Below, one piece after another: positions 1 through 7,955 of a DNA stretch of 64,000 bases. Every line of letters begins with the position of its first letter. Position 1 is the first letter of the stretch. Location of the stretch: assembly GCA_036821825.1 (NCBI GenBank), contig DAISIV010000012.1, forward strand, positions 25,825 to 89,824, given 5' to 3'. The stretch comes from CAITZA01 sp937915285. Its GTDB lineage: Bacteria; Desulfobacterota; Desulfomonilia; Desulfomonilales; Desulfomonilaceae. The notes beneath the pieces were generated by a model. That model saw nothing but the letters and a program-made list of their open reading frames with translations, was not told the DNA's origin and did no database searches. A program made the translations under genes and the position numbers.

Positions 1-2205
1 CACATGGAACGTTGTAATGGCGACCTCTCCTATCGAGTGTGTCCAGGCGCTGAGTATGTTGATGCGGTTTGCCGATAGGGCGCCGGCAATTTTGGAGAAG
101 AGTCCCGGCCGGTCTTTCACTATTAGGGTTATTGAACTGTAGCCCGGTTTTGTGTGATCCGTCTTGCTGGCTATAAAATGGTCATCCGCAAAACTGCCAT
201 TCCCCGTAGATTTGATGTGACGCTGTATGTCAGTGAAGTGGTCCGCAATGACACCCGGGTAGAAATCCTGCAGGTAGCGAGGGCTGGATTCGGCCAGGAA
301 GACCTCAAGCTCCGGGCCACGGTGTTCCAAAGGCACAAGGTCCTTAACTAGAGCTTTAATTTCCCTGATCCAGTCAGAAAGGCTTTCCCCGTCAGAACCC
401 TCTCCCTCCATGACATCCAGTGTCCTGTAGTAAAGCTCTTCAAGAAGCATACCCTTCCACGAGTTCAGCGCCGTGGGGCCAACAGCCTTAAGATCGGCAT
501 TGGTAAGCAGCATGAGGAGGTCGAGTCTTCTGCGGTCCATGACATTTTCAGCAAACCTTTGGATCAGAGCCTCATCATGCAAATCTTTCTTGAACGCCAG
601 GTGGGTCATGGCTAAATGGTTTCGTATCAGGAACAGGATATCCTCTATTTCATCAGGCTCCAGCCCTAGTCTCTTAAGAATCGGCCTGGATGCCTGTTCC
701 CCTCTGATTTCATGTCCCGAACCCTGGCCTTTGGCTATATCATGGAACAGACCTGCCAGATAGAGAACCTCCGGATGGTCAAGTTTGGAGAATGTCTGAC
801 GCAGGAAGAGGTCTTCTGCGCTGCGTTGGTGAATGTGGAGCGATTGAATGTTCTCTAGCACAGCCATTGTATGCAAATCGACGGTATACTGATGATAGAC
901 ATCATGCTGTGGTAGAAATCTTATTCGGGCAAATTCGGGGATGAACAATTCCAGGAAACCAACCTTCATCATGCTTTTCATGGCGGTAGCTATGTGGCCT
1001 TTTTTTCGGAAAATATTTATGAATAGAAGGTTAGCTTCGGGATCCGACCTCATCTTTTCATTCACCGACGAAAGCCTCGAACGGATGATATCGACGAGCC
1101 TGATGTCAAGGTCGCAGCCGGTATCGGATATTTTGGAAAAAGCGAGTATCAGGTCGTTGGGATTCTTGCCGAATTTATCAAGGTTTTTGAAGGATATTCC
1201 GCCTGATCCAATGTAAAACGAGTCTCCAAGGTCCAGCCTCTTGACCGAAGAGGCCCATTTCGGTCTCAAAAACAGCCGGGCCTTTGCCAACAACTGACGT
1301 CCAAAGAAATCAATGGTGGCCGCATGACGGTAATAGTCACGCATAAAACTCTCGACACCCCGGCGTGAAGGTGTGTCACCATAACCCATTTGATCAGCGA
1401 TCAGAGCCTGGCTATCAAACTTGAGCCTGTCATCCCTGCGGCCTTCCATGAAATGAAGCCTCGCTCGAACCTCTGACAGAAATTGTGAACCCTTTTGTAT
1501 TTCCTCAAGAGCCTTGTCACTACAGATCCCGGCGTAGTGAAGATCCTCCAGTCCCTTGCAGCCAAAAATCATTTTTGCAAGCCATGTCAATAACTGAATG
1601 TATCTCAGTGATCCTGGACCTTCCTTGAGGTGCGGCTCAAGAAGATATATGGTGTGCCCAAAACGCTCTGAAGACTTCCTGATCTCACCTTCAATGCGCA
1701 AATATAAATCGAGTGGATCAGTCTCCGACAAAAGCGTTCTTCTCTCGATCAGCATCCGTCTGAAAATGTGTTCGTCTCCCCAAACAAGCCTGACATCCAT
1801 CAATGAAGTTAGCACTGCCAGATCCTTGTCCGCCTCCTGTTTACACTCTTCAATCGTCCTGACAGAATGCCCGAGTTCTATGCGGGCGTCCCAAAGCAGA
1901 TACAGGATGCTCCTTATCCCCCTGTAAATACCCTCCGGAGCATCATCCGGCCGAAGAAAAAGAAGGTCAATGTCAGAGTAGGGACTCATCTCCTCTCGTC
2001 CATAACCGCCCAACCCCAGAAGCGCTATCTTGTCCTTCCAGTACCCAAGAAAATGGTCACAAAGCTGAGTCAGCAACGTGTCATAGGCTGAACTCATGTG
2101 AAAACACTCTGGATGACCCTTGCCCGCTTCCCTGTGCTCCGTCAGGCCGTCACGAACCTTTTGCAATTGTTCGGCGCGGTCCGTAGTTGAAAAAATGAAC
2201 CTCAT
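1..2205 (-). CDS. glnD: GlnD, [protein-PII] uridylyltransferase/uridylyl-removing enzyme (C-terminus beyond window edge)
   Basis: Bifunctional sensor that uridylylates and de-uridylylates PII proteins in response to glutamine. The minus-strand frame is open from the start to the left edge of the window (735 codons), so the C-terminal part is missing here. The nucleotidyltransferase signature GGYGREE followed by PYSDIDLL lies near residues 66-82. An HD phosphohydrolase motif (LFHDIAKG) lies near residue 487. The first ACT domain begins near residue 696 (DRPGLFSKIAGAL). GlnD proteins are usually about 850-900 residues, so the rest of the ACT region should lie just beyond base 1. The start is ATG at 2205; a GTG one codon upstream is equally possible. 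Catalytic motifs are intact. Confidence 0.95.
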   Translation of the reverse strand, partial: MRFIFSTTDRAEQLQKVRDGLTEHREAGKGHPECFHMSSAYDTLLTQLCDHFLGYWKDKIALLGLGGYGREEMSPYSDIDLLFLRPDDAPEGIYRGIRSILYLLWDARIELGHSVRTIEECKQEADKDLAVLTSLMDVRLVWGDEHIFRRMLIERRTLLSETDPLDLYLRIEGEIRKSSERFGHTIYLLEPHLKEGPGSLRYIQLLTWLAKMIFGCKGLEDLHYAGICSDKALEEIQKGSQFLSEVRARLHFMEGRRDDRLKFDSQALIADQMGYGDTPSRRGVESFMRDYYRHAATIDFFGRQLLAKARLFLRPKWASSVKRLDLGDSFYIGSGGISFKNLDKFGKNPNDLILAFSKISDTGCDLDIRLVDIIRSRLSSVNEKMRSDPEANLLFINIFRKKGHIATAMKSMMKVGFLELFIPEFARIRFLPQHDVYHQYTVDLHTMAVLENIQSLHIHQRSAEDLFLRQTFSKLDHPEVLYLAGLFHDIAKGQGSGHEIRGEQASRPILKRLGLEPDEIEDILFLIRNHLAMTHLAFKKDLHDEALIQRFAENVMDRRRLDLLMLLTNADLKAVGPTALNSWKGMLLEELYYRTLDVMEGEGSDGESLSDWIREIKALVKDLVPLEHRGPELEVFLAESSPRYLQDFYPGVIADHFTDIQRHIKSTGNGSFADDHFIASKTDHTKPGYSSITLIVKDRPGLFSKIAGALSANRINILSAWTHSIGEVAITTFHV

Positions 2206-2605
2206 CACTTTGTTACCCCATGATATCAGGCATATCCGGAATTATACGGTCCATGAACCCCATTATTGGCGACTGAGGCAATGCGGTCAAACCATATCAC
2301 ATAAAAATGAAAAAAACCTGGGTTACAGAAATGCCATACATAAAATAATCTTATATAGCAGTATGTTATCTTGAATACATAAAGTGTAATGATATTAATA
2401 GTTAAAGTCCGTTTCGCGTTGACATGCCATAACCCTTATGTTATTATAAATTCGTTCCTATAACAATTGAAAAGTGCAGCCAATTCAAGTTGTTGTGAGT
2501 TCTCAACAACCGGAATTCGGTTAATGGATTCAGCCTTCGCAGGGCAGGTGGGTTGGTCAAGGGAAAACTGTCCGCTGTTGGCCTTTGTTCAGCAAAGGGT
2601 ATGGT
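2206..2605. other. Intergenic region between divergent glnD and an outer-membrane protein gene
   Basis: About 400 AT-rich bases without a convincing gene. It holds a strong sigma-70-like promoter for the rightward gene (listed separately) and presumably the glnD promoter, for which I see no clear boxes. No RNA gene was recognised. Confidence 0.6.
2419..2447 (+). promoter_or_regulatory. Sigma-70-type promoter for the outer-membrane barrel gene
   Basis: A perfect -35 box TTGACA (2419-2424), a 17-base spacer and a -10 box TATTAT (2442-2447). It points rightward about 160 bases upstream of the ATG at 2606. Both boxes and the spacing match the housekeeping consensus closely. Confidence 0.65.
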
Positions 2606-3601
2606 ATGTCGTTAAAAACAGCCTTAATTGCTATTACTTTAAGTTTATGCGTCTCGGTTTCTCATGCGGTAGCGTTTGATTTGCAGTCCTTTGACAGAGT
2701 AGTTGACACTGTTTCCGATGTGGCTTCGAGTTTGGGAACTCCTCAAACCAAATATGCGTTTGGGGTCAAAAAATTCTTCAACAGCTTCACCTCATATCAG
2801 TTTCCGAATCCTTATCCGCCGGCTCAGGACCCTCTGAGCCGTCTGGAATTTCCTATTGACCAATGGTTCCTGGGAACTCGTTTCACCTATGATTCTGCAC
2901 ACTGGAGCGCCTATTTTGATAGTTACCGAAGCCTCAACAGGGACGCTGCCCAGATGATGCAGGATAGTGACTGGGAGGATGAAACACAACCTTTTCAGAA
3001 GTCTGTTTTCAGTGAGTCGAAATGCAAGCTCAATCGTGGCTGGCTTTTGGACCTTGGGCTGAATCTTCATCCTGACTGGGCCATCTTCAGGCAGGTTAGT
3101 CCTGTGACGGGCTTGAGATATCAATATTTTAGTTTCACAACTCATGACGGTTACCAGGTAGGGATTGACGGGCACAACATGGAACTACCCGGTGACAGTA
3201 TAGACTTTGAGCAAACCTTCTATCATCTCTACATAGGCGGTGTGACTACCGCGACGATCAACACGTCCGGGGTATGGCAATCCATCCCTAGGATGAGCCT
3301 CACATGCCAGCTGGATTATGCCCTTGCGACTGCCAAGAATGAGGATCTTCACCTATTGAGGGCAGGCGAGCGAATCACCCGAGACAATACCAGCGGTCAT
3401 TGCTGGCATCTTAACGCCGCTCTTGCGATGGATGTTCGCAATAACATGAGGGCGAAATTCGACGTGGACTTCAAGCGAATGATAACTCACGGGGACCATG
3501 AGTTGTCCAACAGTGTCTATGACATCTATTTCTCTTTCTCGGGCGCCAAGGTCTGGTCTGATCAATTTTCCCTGACCGGCTTGATGGAATTCAATTTCTG
3601 A
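2606..3601 (+). CDS. Predicted outer-membrane beta-barrel protein (omptin-like or porin-like)
   Basis: A 331-residue secreted protein. The N-terminus is a signal peptide (Lys, then a hydrophobic stretch ending SVSHAVA). The remainder alternates hydrophobic and polar residues, is rich in aromatics, and ends in Phe (MEFNF), the usual C-terminal signature of BAM-inserted barrels. The SRLEFPID stretch near residue 75 and the late HGDHELSN stretch recall omptin-fold or Pom-type outer-membrane proteins, but I cannot confirm protease residues, so the function stays open. The frame also opens at a TTG (2585). The ATG at 2606 is preferred because AAAGGG sits 6 bases upstream. It is transcribed alone from the promoter at 2419 and stands divergent to glnD. 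Confidence 0.75.
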   Translation: MSLKTALIAITLSLCVSVSHAVAFDLQSFDRVVDTVSDVASSLGTPQTKYAFGVKKFFNSFTSYQFPNPYPPAQDPLSRLEFPIDQWFLGTRFTYDSAHWSAYFDSYRSLNRDAAQMMQDSDWEDETQPFQKSVFSESKCKLNRGWLLDLGLNLHPDWAIFRQVSPVTGLRYQYFSFTTHDGYQVGIDGHNMELPGDSIDFEQTFYHLYIGGVTTATINTSGVWQSIPRMSLTCQLDYALATAKNEDLHLLRAGERITRDNTSGHCWHLNAALAMDVRNNMRAKFDVDFKRMITHGDHELSNSVYDIYFSFSGAKVWSDQFSLTGLMEFNF

Positions 3602-3710
3602 TCACACCAGGCAAAGGGTTTGTGGTTAAATCGTCCATACCCCGTTCCGCTTTTTTTTGAATTATGAATGCCCTGCAAGTATAATCGGTTCTCTCAATAC
3701 TGGAGGACAG

Positions 3711-5102
3711 ATGAAGTGGGGTTTTATTTACAAGCGACTTTACCTGGCGGGGGACAACGTAGGCGACTGGATCGCCCGTCCTTTTCAGACTTTTATATCA
3801 CTGGAGGCTGCCGGTGGGATCATGATGATACTCATGACTACGGCGGCCATGCTCATCACAAATTCACATTTTAACGAACTTTACCAAAGAATACTTCATA
3901 TCAACCTGTCCATCGGATTTGATTCTGCGCTGTTCTCGCGATCAATCCATTTCTGGATAAATGAAGGCTTGATGACCTGTTTTTTCCTTGTGGTAGGTCT
4001 GGAGATCAAGCGCGAGACCCTGGTCGGTGAACTGGCCTCGCTCAAGCAGGCAATCCTCCCTGCTGCAGGGGCCTTGGGTGGAGTGGTGGTTCCCGCTATA
4101 ATTTACTGGTATTTCAATCATGGAACAGCCTCACAGAACGGGTGGGGTATTCCCATGGCCACGGACATAGCCTTCGTTCTGGGGGCTCTAACGATGCTGG
4201 GATCGAGAGTGCCAACATCGCTGACAATTTTCCTGGTTAGCCTGGCGATAGTGGATGATCTTGTAGCCGTAGTCATAATAGCGGTATTTTATAGCCAGGC
4301 CATAAACCTGGTCTATCTTGCAATGGCCGGCGTGGTCATATTTGTTTTGGTAATGCTGAATATTCTCGGGGTCAGGAATCCAGCCCCTTACATACTGGTA
4401 GGCGTCTTTCTTTGGGCTTTCATTTACGCTGCAGGAGTGCATGCCACAGTTGCAGGGGTTATCATAGCTCTAACCATCCCGGCAAGGTCCGCCAGAGACA
4501 CACAAGGGTTTGCAGAGGAGGCAAAACACCTGATCAAGGAATTCAGGGACCAGCGCGCCCGAGATTACCTGATACACCTGCGTGCAGAAAACCAGAATAT
4601 AATACGCCAGCTCGAGAACATGTTCAGGCAGGTTGAACCACCGCTTCAGAGGCTGGAATATGTCCTTCACCCCTGGGTCATATTCGGCATCATGCCAATT
4701 TTTGCTCTGGCCAACGCAGGTGTGATACTGGATTCAGGCCTGCTGGCTAACGCCCTGACATCCAACCAGTCACTCGGCATCATTGCAGGCCTTTTTGTAG
4801 GAAAACAGGTCGGGATATTTTCAGCAACCTGGCTGGCCGTCCGGCTCGGCATGGCGACGTTACCGGAATCAGTGACAATGAAACACATTTATGGTGGATC
4901 AGTCCTATGTGGTATAGGCTTCACCATGTCCCTCTTCATCGCAGAACTTTCCTTCACACAGCAGCCTGGACTTCTGGATGAGGCAAAAATCTCTATCCTC
5001 GCAGGATCACTGTTGTCGGGTGTCATCGGGACCGGGATTCTGTATGCCACAGGAAGCGGTGTCAGGGAGAAGAGTGCGTCCGAGGGGATTATAATCACTT
5101 AG
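3711..5102 (+). CDS. nhaA: NhaA, Na+/H+ antiporter
   Basis: Inner-membrane antiporter exporting Na+ in exchange for protons, used in pH and sodium homeostasis. Family motifs are intact: NEGLMTCFFLVVGLEIKRE, then GWGIPMATDIAFVLGAL. The paired aspartates of the ion site are in LAIVDDLVAV. The protein has about 463 residues against about 390 for E. coli NhaA. The extra length is a charged, helical cytoplasmic insert (roughly residues 260-310) plus a C-terminal tail, as in many longer NhaA proteins. ATG at 3711 is chosen because GGAGG lies 4 bases upstream; an in-frame TTG at 3657 has no ribosome site. It ends about 60 bases before the assembly gap and is convergent with the next gene. Confidence 0.95.
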   Translation: MKWGFIYKRLYLAGDNVGDWIARPFQTFISLEAAGGIMMILMTTAAMLITNSHFNELYQRILHINLSIGFDSALFSRSIHFWINEGLMTCFFLVVGLEIKRETLVGELASLKQAILPAAGALGGVVVPAIIYWYFNHGTASQNGWGIPMATDIAFVLGALTMLGSRVPTSLTIFLVSLAIVDDLVAVVIIAVFYSQAINLVYLAMAGVVIFVLVMLNILGVRNPAPYILVGVFLWAFIYAAGVHATVAGVIIALTIPARSARDTQGFAEEAKHLIKEFRDQRARDYLIHLRAENQNIIRQLENMFRQVEPPLQRLEYVLHPWVIFGIMPIFALANAGVILDSGLLANALTSNQSLGIIAGLFVGKQVGIFSATWLAVRLGMATLPESVTMKHIYGGSVLCGIGFTMSLFIAELSFTQQPGLLDEAKISILAGSLLSGVIGTGILYATGSGVREKSASEGIIIT

Positions 5103-5107
5103 GAATA

Positions 5108-5162
5108 CAACAGGAAGGTCCTAGAAATAAACTCCGAAATCAATGCCCCAGATGTTCCAGCA
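5108..5162. repeat. Left copy of an exact 55-bp duplication flanking the N gap
   Basis: These 55 bases are identical to 5263-5317 on the other side of the 100-N run. The copies sit exactly at both contig ends, so this is most simply an unmerged assembly overlap and not a biological repeat. Confidence 0.9.
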
Positions 5163-5262
5163 NNNNNNNNNNNNNNNNNNNNNNNNNNNNNNNNNNNNNN
5201 NNNNNNNNNNNNNNNNNNNNNNNNNNNNNNNNNNNNNNNNNNNNNNNNNNNNNNNNNNNNNN
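5163..5262. other. Assembly gap (100 N)
   Basis: Exactly 100 undefined bases, a customary placeholder for a gap of unknown size. The flanks overlap by 55 identical bases, so the true gap is probably zero. After merging, the stop codons of nhaA and the convergent barrel gene would lie about 18 bases apart. Confidence 0.95.
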
Positions 5263-5317
5263 CAACAGGAAGGTCCTAGAAATAAACTCCGAAATCAATG
5301 CCCCAGATGTTCCAGCA
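5263..5317. repeat. Right copy of the 55-bp duplication flanking the N gap
   Basis: Identical to 5108-5162. It contains the stop codon and last residues of the minus-strand barrel gene, which is therefore complete on this contig. Confidence 0.9.
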
Positions 5318-6196
5318 AAAATCCGCCTCCCACTGATCTGTAGCAGGTCGATCGTTTGTGCTGAATTTAAGGAATTGCCGCTCGAATTTAAACTTTGCAT
5401 TCAAATCGAAACGATAAATCTGAGGTCTAAAAGCCAATGCTACTCCCATGTTGGTCCATTGTGAACCCTTCAGTGGAGCATAGTAGTGCGCTTCTACATG
5501 TAGCGGAAAATTAAGTATCTCCGGAGGGGTATACCTCAGGTATATTCCGATGTTGGAAGGAGGGTCCCCGGAAAAGTCAGCATGAATCCTCGGGAAACCA
5601 TAAGCTGACAGAGACGAATCCCTAAAGGTAAAACGTGGATTGGTCGAAAAATAATTTACCGCTGCGCCAACGGACAACCAGTCATTCTGGATTATGTCGA
5701 TGTCACCACCCAATATTAGCCCATTAAGAAATAGCCCGTCCTGCGTCGTTTTACGGCTGAGGGTATCAAAATACATATAAGAAGCATTAAAAGCCAGACG
5801 CCACAATCGTATCTTCGAGTAGATTTGATAAATGCTCGGGGCATTGTCCAAAGATCGAAAACTCTGATAGACCTCTGATACCTGAACTCCATTAAGCTGG
5901 TCGTAACTTCCGGTTTCGAGAGCCAAATCAAAAATACCGTACTGTGAACTGTTGATCTTGGCCCTCTGTAATGTCGCCATTCCCCCGCCCATTCCCAACT
6001 CACTCCTGAAAGTGCTTGAGATACCACCTGGAGGCAACAGGGGTCCCATGAATTTCTGGATTGAGTTCATCGGCAAGAGAGAACCGAAACCAGAATCGGG
6101 GAACTGCGCGTGTGCGTCCCGTTCGCCTGATCCAAAAAAAAGGACGAACGAGACGACAATTATTAATATGGGCTTATAGATGGGGACTTTTCCCAT
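5276..6196 (-). CDS. Predicted outer-membrane beta-barrel protein of unknown function
   Basis: 306 residues. It begins with a signal peptide (hydrophobic IIVVSFVLFF, then a likely cleavage after AHAQ). The mature part has repeated amphipathic strands with aromatic girdle residues and ends GIDFGVYF, a C-terminal Phe typical of outer-membrane barrels. I recognise no enzymatic motif. The ATG at 6196 is preceded by an AGAAGGG ribosome site. It is convergent with nhaA; the gap lies just beyond its stop and does not damage the frame. It could be a transporter for hydrophobic compounds or a structural porin, but nothing in the sequence decides this. Confidence 0.7.
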   Translation of the reverse strand: MGKVPIYKPILIIVVSFVLFFGSGERDAHAQFPDSGFGSLLPMNSIQKFMGPLLPPGGISSTFRSELGMGGGMATLQRAKINSSQYGIFDLALETGSYDQLNGVQVSEVYQSFRSLDNAPSIYQIYSKIRLWRLAFNASYMYFDTLSRKTTQDGLFLNGLILGGDIDIIQNDWLSVGAAVNYFSTNPRFTFRDSSLSAYGFPRIHADFSGDPPSNIGIYLRYTPPEILNFPLHVEAHYYAPLKGSQWTNMGVALAFRPQIYRFDLNAKFKFERQFLKFSTNDRPATDQWEADFCWNIWGIDFGVYF

Positions 6197-6289
6197 GAGG
6201 CCCTTCTAGTCCATGATAGATTAATTACTAGAGGGGATTTAATCACATTTGAGCTTGTCTCGTCAAGCTAATTGACGATGTAAGGGGGC

Positions 6290-7141
6290 CTACATTAGTC
6301 CTTTCGAGGCCAGCATGGAGTTAGGCGAAACAATATGTTTTTCAAACCATCGCGGCGCCTGCGAATCCTTGAGTGCGATTCCGATGAGTTCCGTCAGATA
6401 GAGAATCGGCATGCTATAATTTTTGCCTGCCAGTTTCGATATGTCTGCCTGACGGGTATCCAGGTTTGCCTGACACATGGGACAGAGCGTCACGATTGCA
6501 TCAGCCTTGACCGCTATGGCCATGTCTATGATTTTTCTGGAAAGCTTGAGTACCAGGTCTGTCCTGGTTACGGCCAGTGACCCTCCGCAACAGTCTGTCT
6601 TGTAAGGCCAGCTAAGAACCTCTGCCCCAATGGTCTCCATTATCACGTCCATCTGCCTGGGGTTTTCCGCATCATCGGGTTCAACTACTTCGATGGGTCG
6701 AACCGCCAGGCATCCGTAATAGGTGACTACCTTCAGACCCTCCAGAGGCCTGGAGCTTCTTTCCTTGATTCTCGCAAGGACGTCCTGTCTGTAGAGCATG
6801 TCTATGCCGGACATGATGCCTATCTCGCCCTTGAACGGAAACTGTTTTGAAAGATAGTCACTTTCAAGGATCCTTCTCGAGGCCGCCTTCATGCGGACAT
6901 GACATCCTGCGCATGGCGCCACCACATCCCGTCCCAGCCTTTCTGCGGTTATGAGATCCCTGGCGGGTAAAGCCGCTTCCAGGTATGAATCCACCATGTG
7001 AGCGGACGAAGCTCCACAGCATGCCCAATCAGGTAATTCCTTCAGCTTCACTCCGAGCTTCTCTGATACACTGCGAAAGGATTCATCCAATTCCTGGGCG
7101 GAACCCTTCAAGCTACAACCGGGGTAATAAGTAAATTCCAT
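6290..7141 (-). CDS. hdrB: HdrB-like subunit, heterodisulfide reductase family (two CCG domains)
   Basis: Predicted catalytic subunit that reduces a disulfide-type or other low-potential acceptor with electrons from HdrC. Two cysteine-rich CCG domains are visible: YYPGCSLKG, then WACCGASSAH and APCAGC in the first half; YYGCLAVRP, then DCCGGS and LCPMCQ in the second. These are the ligands of the non-cubane 4Fe-4S clusters in HdrB. About 283 residues is the normal length. ATG at 7141 is preferred over a GTG one codon earlier because GAGGA lies 6 bases upstream. It is the last gene of hdrA-hdrC-hdrB. Non-methanogens lack CoM-S-S-CoB, so the physiological substrate is unknown. Confidence 0.9.
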   Translation of the reverse strand: MEFTYYPGCSLKGSAQELDESFRSVSEKLGVKLKELPDWACCGASSAHMVDSYLEAALPARDLITAERLGRDVVAPCAGCHVRMKAASRRILESDYLSKQFPFKGEIGIMSGIDMLYRQDVLARIKERSSRPLEGLKVVTYYGCLAVRPIEVVEPDDAENPRQMDVIMETIGAEVLSWPYKTDCCGGSLAVTRTDLVLKLSRKIIDMAIAVKADAIVTLCPMCQANLDTRQADISKLAGKNYSMPILYLTELIGIALKDSQAPRWFEKHIVSPNSMLASKGLM

Positions 7142-7223
7142 CACGCTTCCTCATGAGCCAGAATGAAAAAAATGGCTGTCGCCGAAGCGCAGCCGTTGCA
7201 TGGTCATAAAGCAGTTGCCAGTT

Positions 7224-7772
7224 TTATTTCAAACCGGATTTCTTGAACACCTGTCTGACTTCGCTCAAGCTGCCCGTTTTCTGCGGAAGAAGATGCAACT
7301 TACCTTTCTTGAACATCTGCATGCCCAATTCCATGTCATCGAAATACTTTTTGGTCCGCAACTTGTACATTCCGATAAGGAATAGTTCGTAAACCCGACC
7401 GAAGGTCTTGATGGTATCCATGAATGTCTTGTGGAATACAGGAACCGGAGATCCCTTTGTATCCATTTTGTCTCTAAGTATCTGGTGTCTAATGGGATCG
7501 AGCAGGGCGGGGACGTCAATACCGTTAGGGCATCTGGCGCCACAGGTATGGCAAGTGAGGCAAAGCCAAATACTTTTTGAAGCAGCAATTTTGTCAAGAT
7601 CGCCCAGAACTGCCAATCTGACCATTTGATGGGGCATCAGATCCATCTCAGAGGCGACCGGGCAACCGGCTGAGCATTTGCCACACTGATAGCACTGGTT
7701 GATAACCGACGCCAGATCGGCCGGAGGCGCCGCTACTCTTCCCGATGAGGTTGCATAACCTGTCTGAAGCAT
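7224..7772 (-). CDS. hdrC: HdrC-like subunit, two 4Fe-4S ferredoxin-type electron carrier
   Basis: Small iron-sulfur subunit passing electrons from HdrA to HdrB. It has two classical cluster motifs, CYQCGKCSAGCP and CLTCHTCGARCP, followed by a helical tail. I chose the ATG at 7772 (182 residues) because GGGAG lies 6-8 bases upstream. The frame continues to an ATG at 7856 (210 residues) with only a weak ribosome site, so a 28-residue extension is possible. The gene lies about 180 bases after hdrA and about 80 before hdrB on the same strand, consistent with one operon. Confidence 0.9.
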   Translation of the reverse strand: MLQTGYATSSGRVAAPPADLASVINQCYQCGKCSAGCPVASEMDLMPHQMVRLAVLGDLDKIAASKSIWLCLTCHTCGARCPNGIDVPALLDPIRHQILRDKMDTKGSPVPVFHKTFMDTIKTFGRVYELFLIGMYKLRTKKYFDDMELGMQMFKKGKLHLLPQKTGSLSEVRQVFKKSGLK

Positions 7773-7955
7773 CTGTTTCTCCCTTTCGGATCCTGAAAGC
7801 TTGAGGCGATTGTGTTCCTCTTCAATTTCGGTCCGACAATAGAGCGTGTAACTCATAAAAACGGTTTCTGTTTAAATATTTTTTTTAGGACAGGAGACTT
7901 CTCGAAGCTCCTGTCCCTGAAATCCACCCATCTTGAGGCTACCATGGGCTAACCT

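Noticed and set aside
5108..5317. Direct repeats as an attachment site or mobile element boundary
   Set aside because: The copies are exactly at contig ends around 100 N, which is better explained as assembly overlap.
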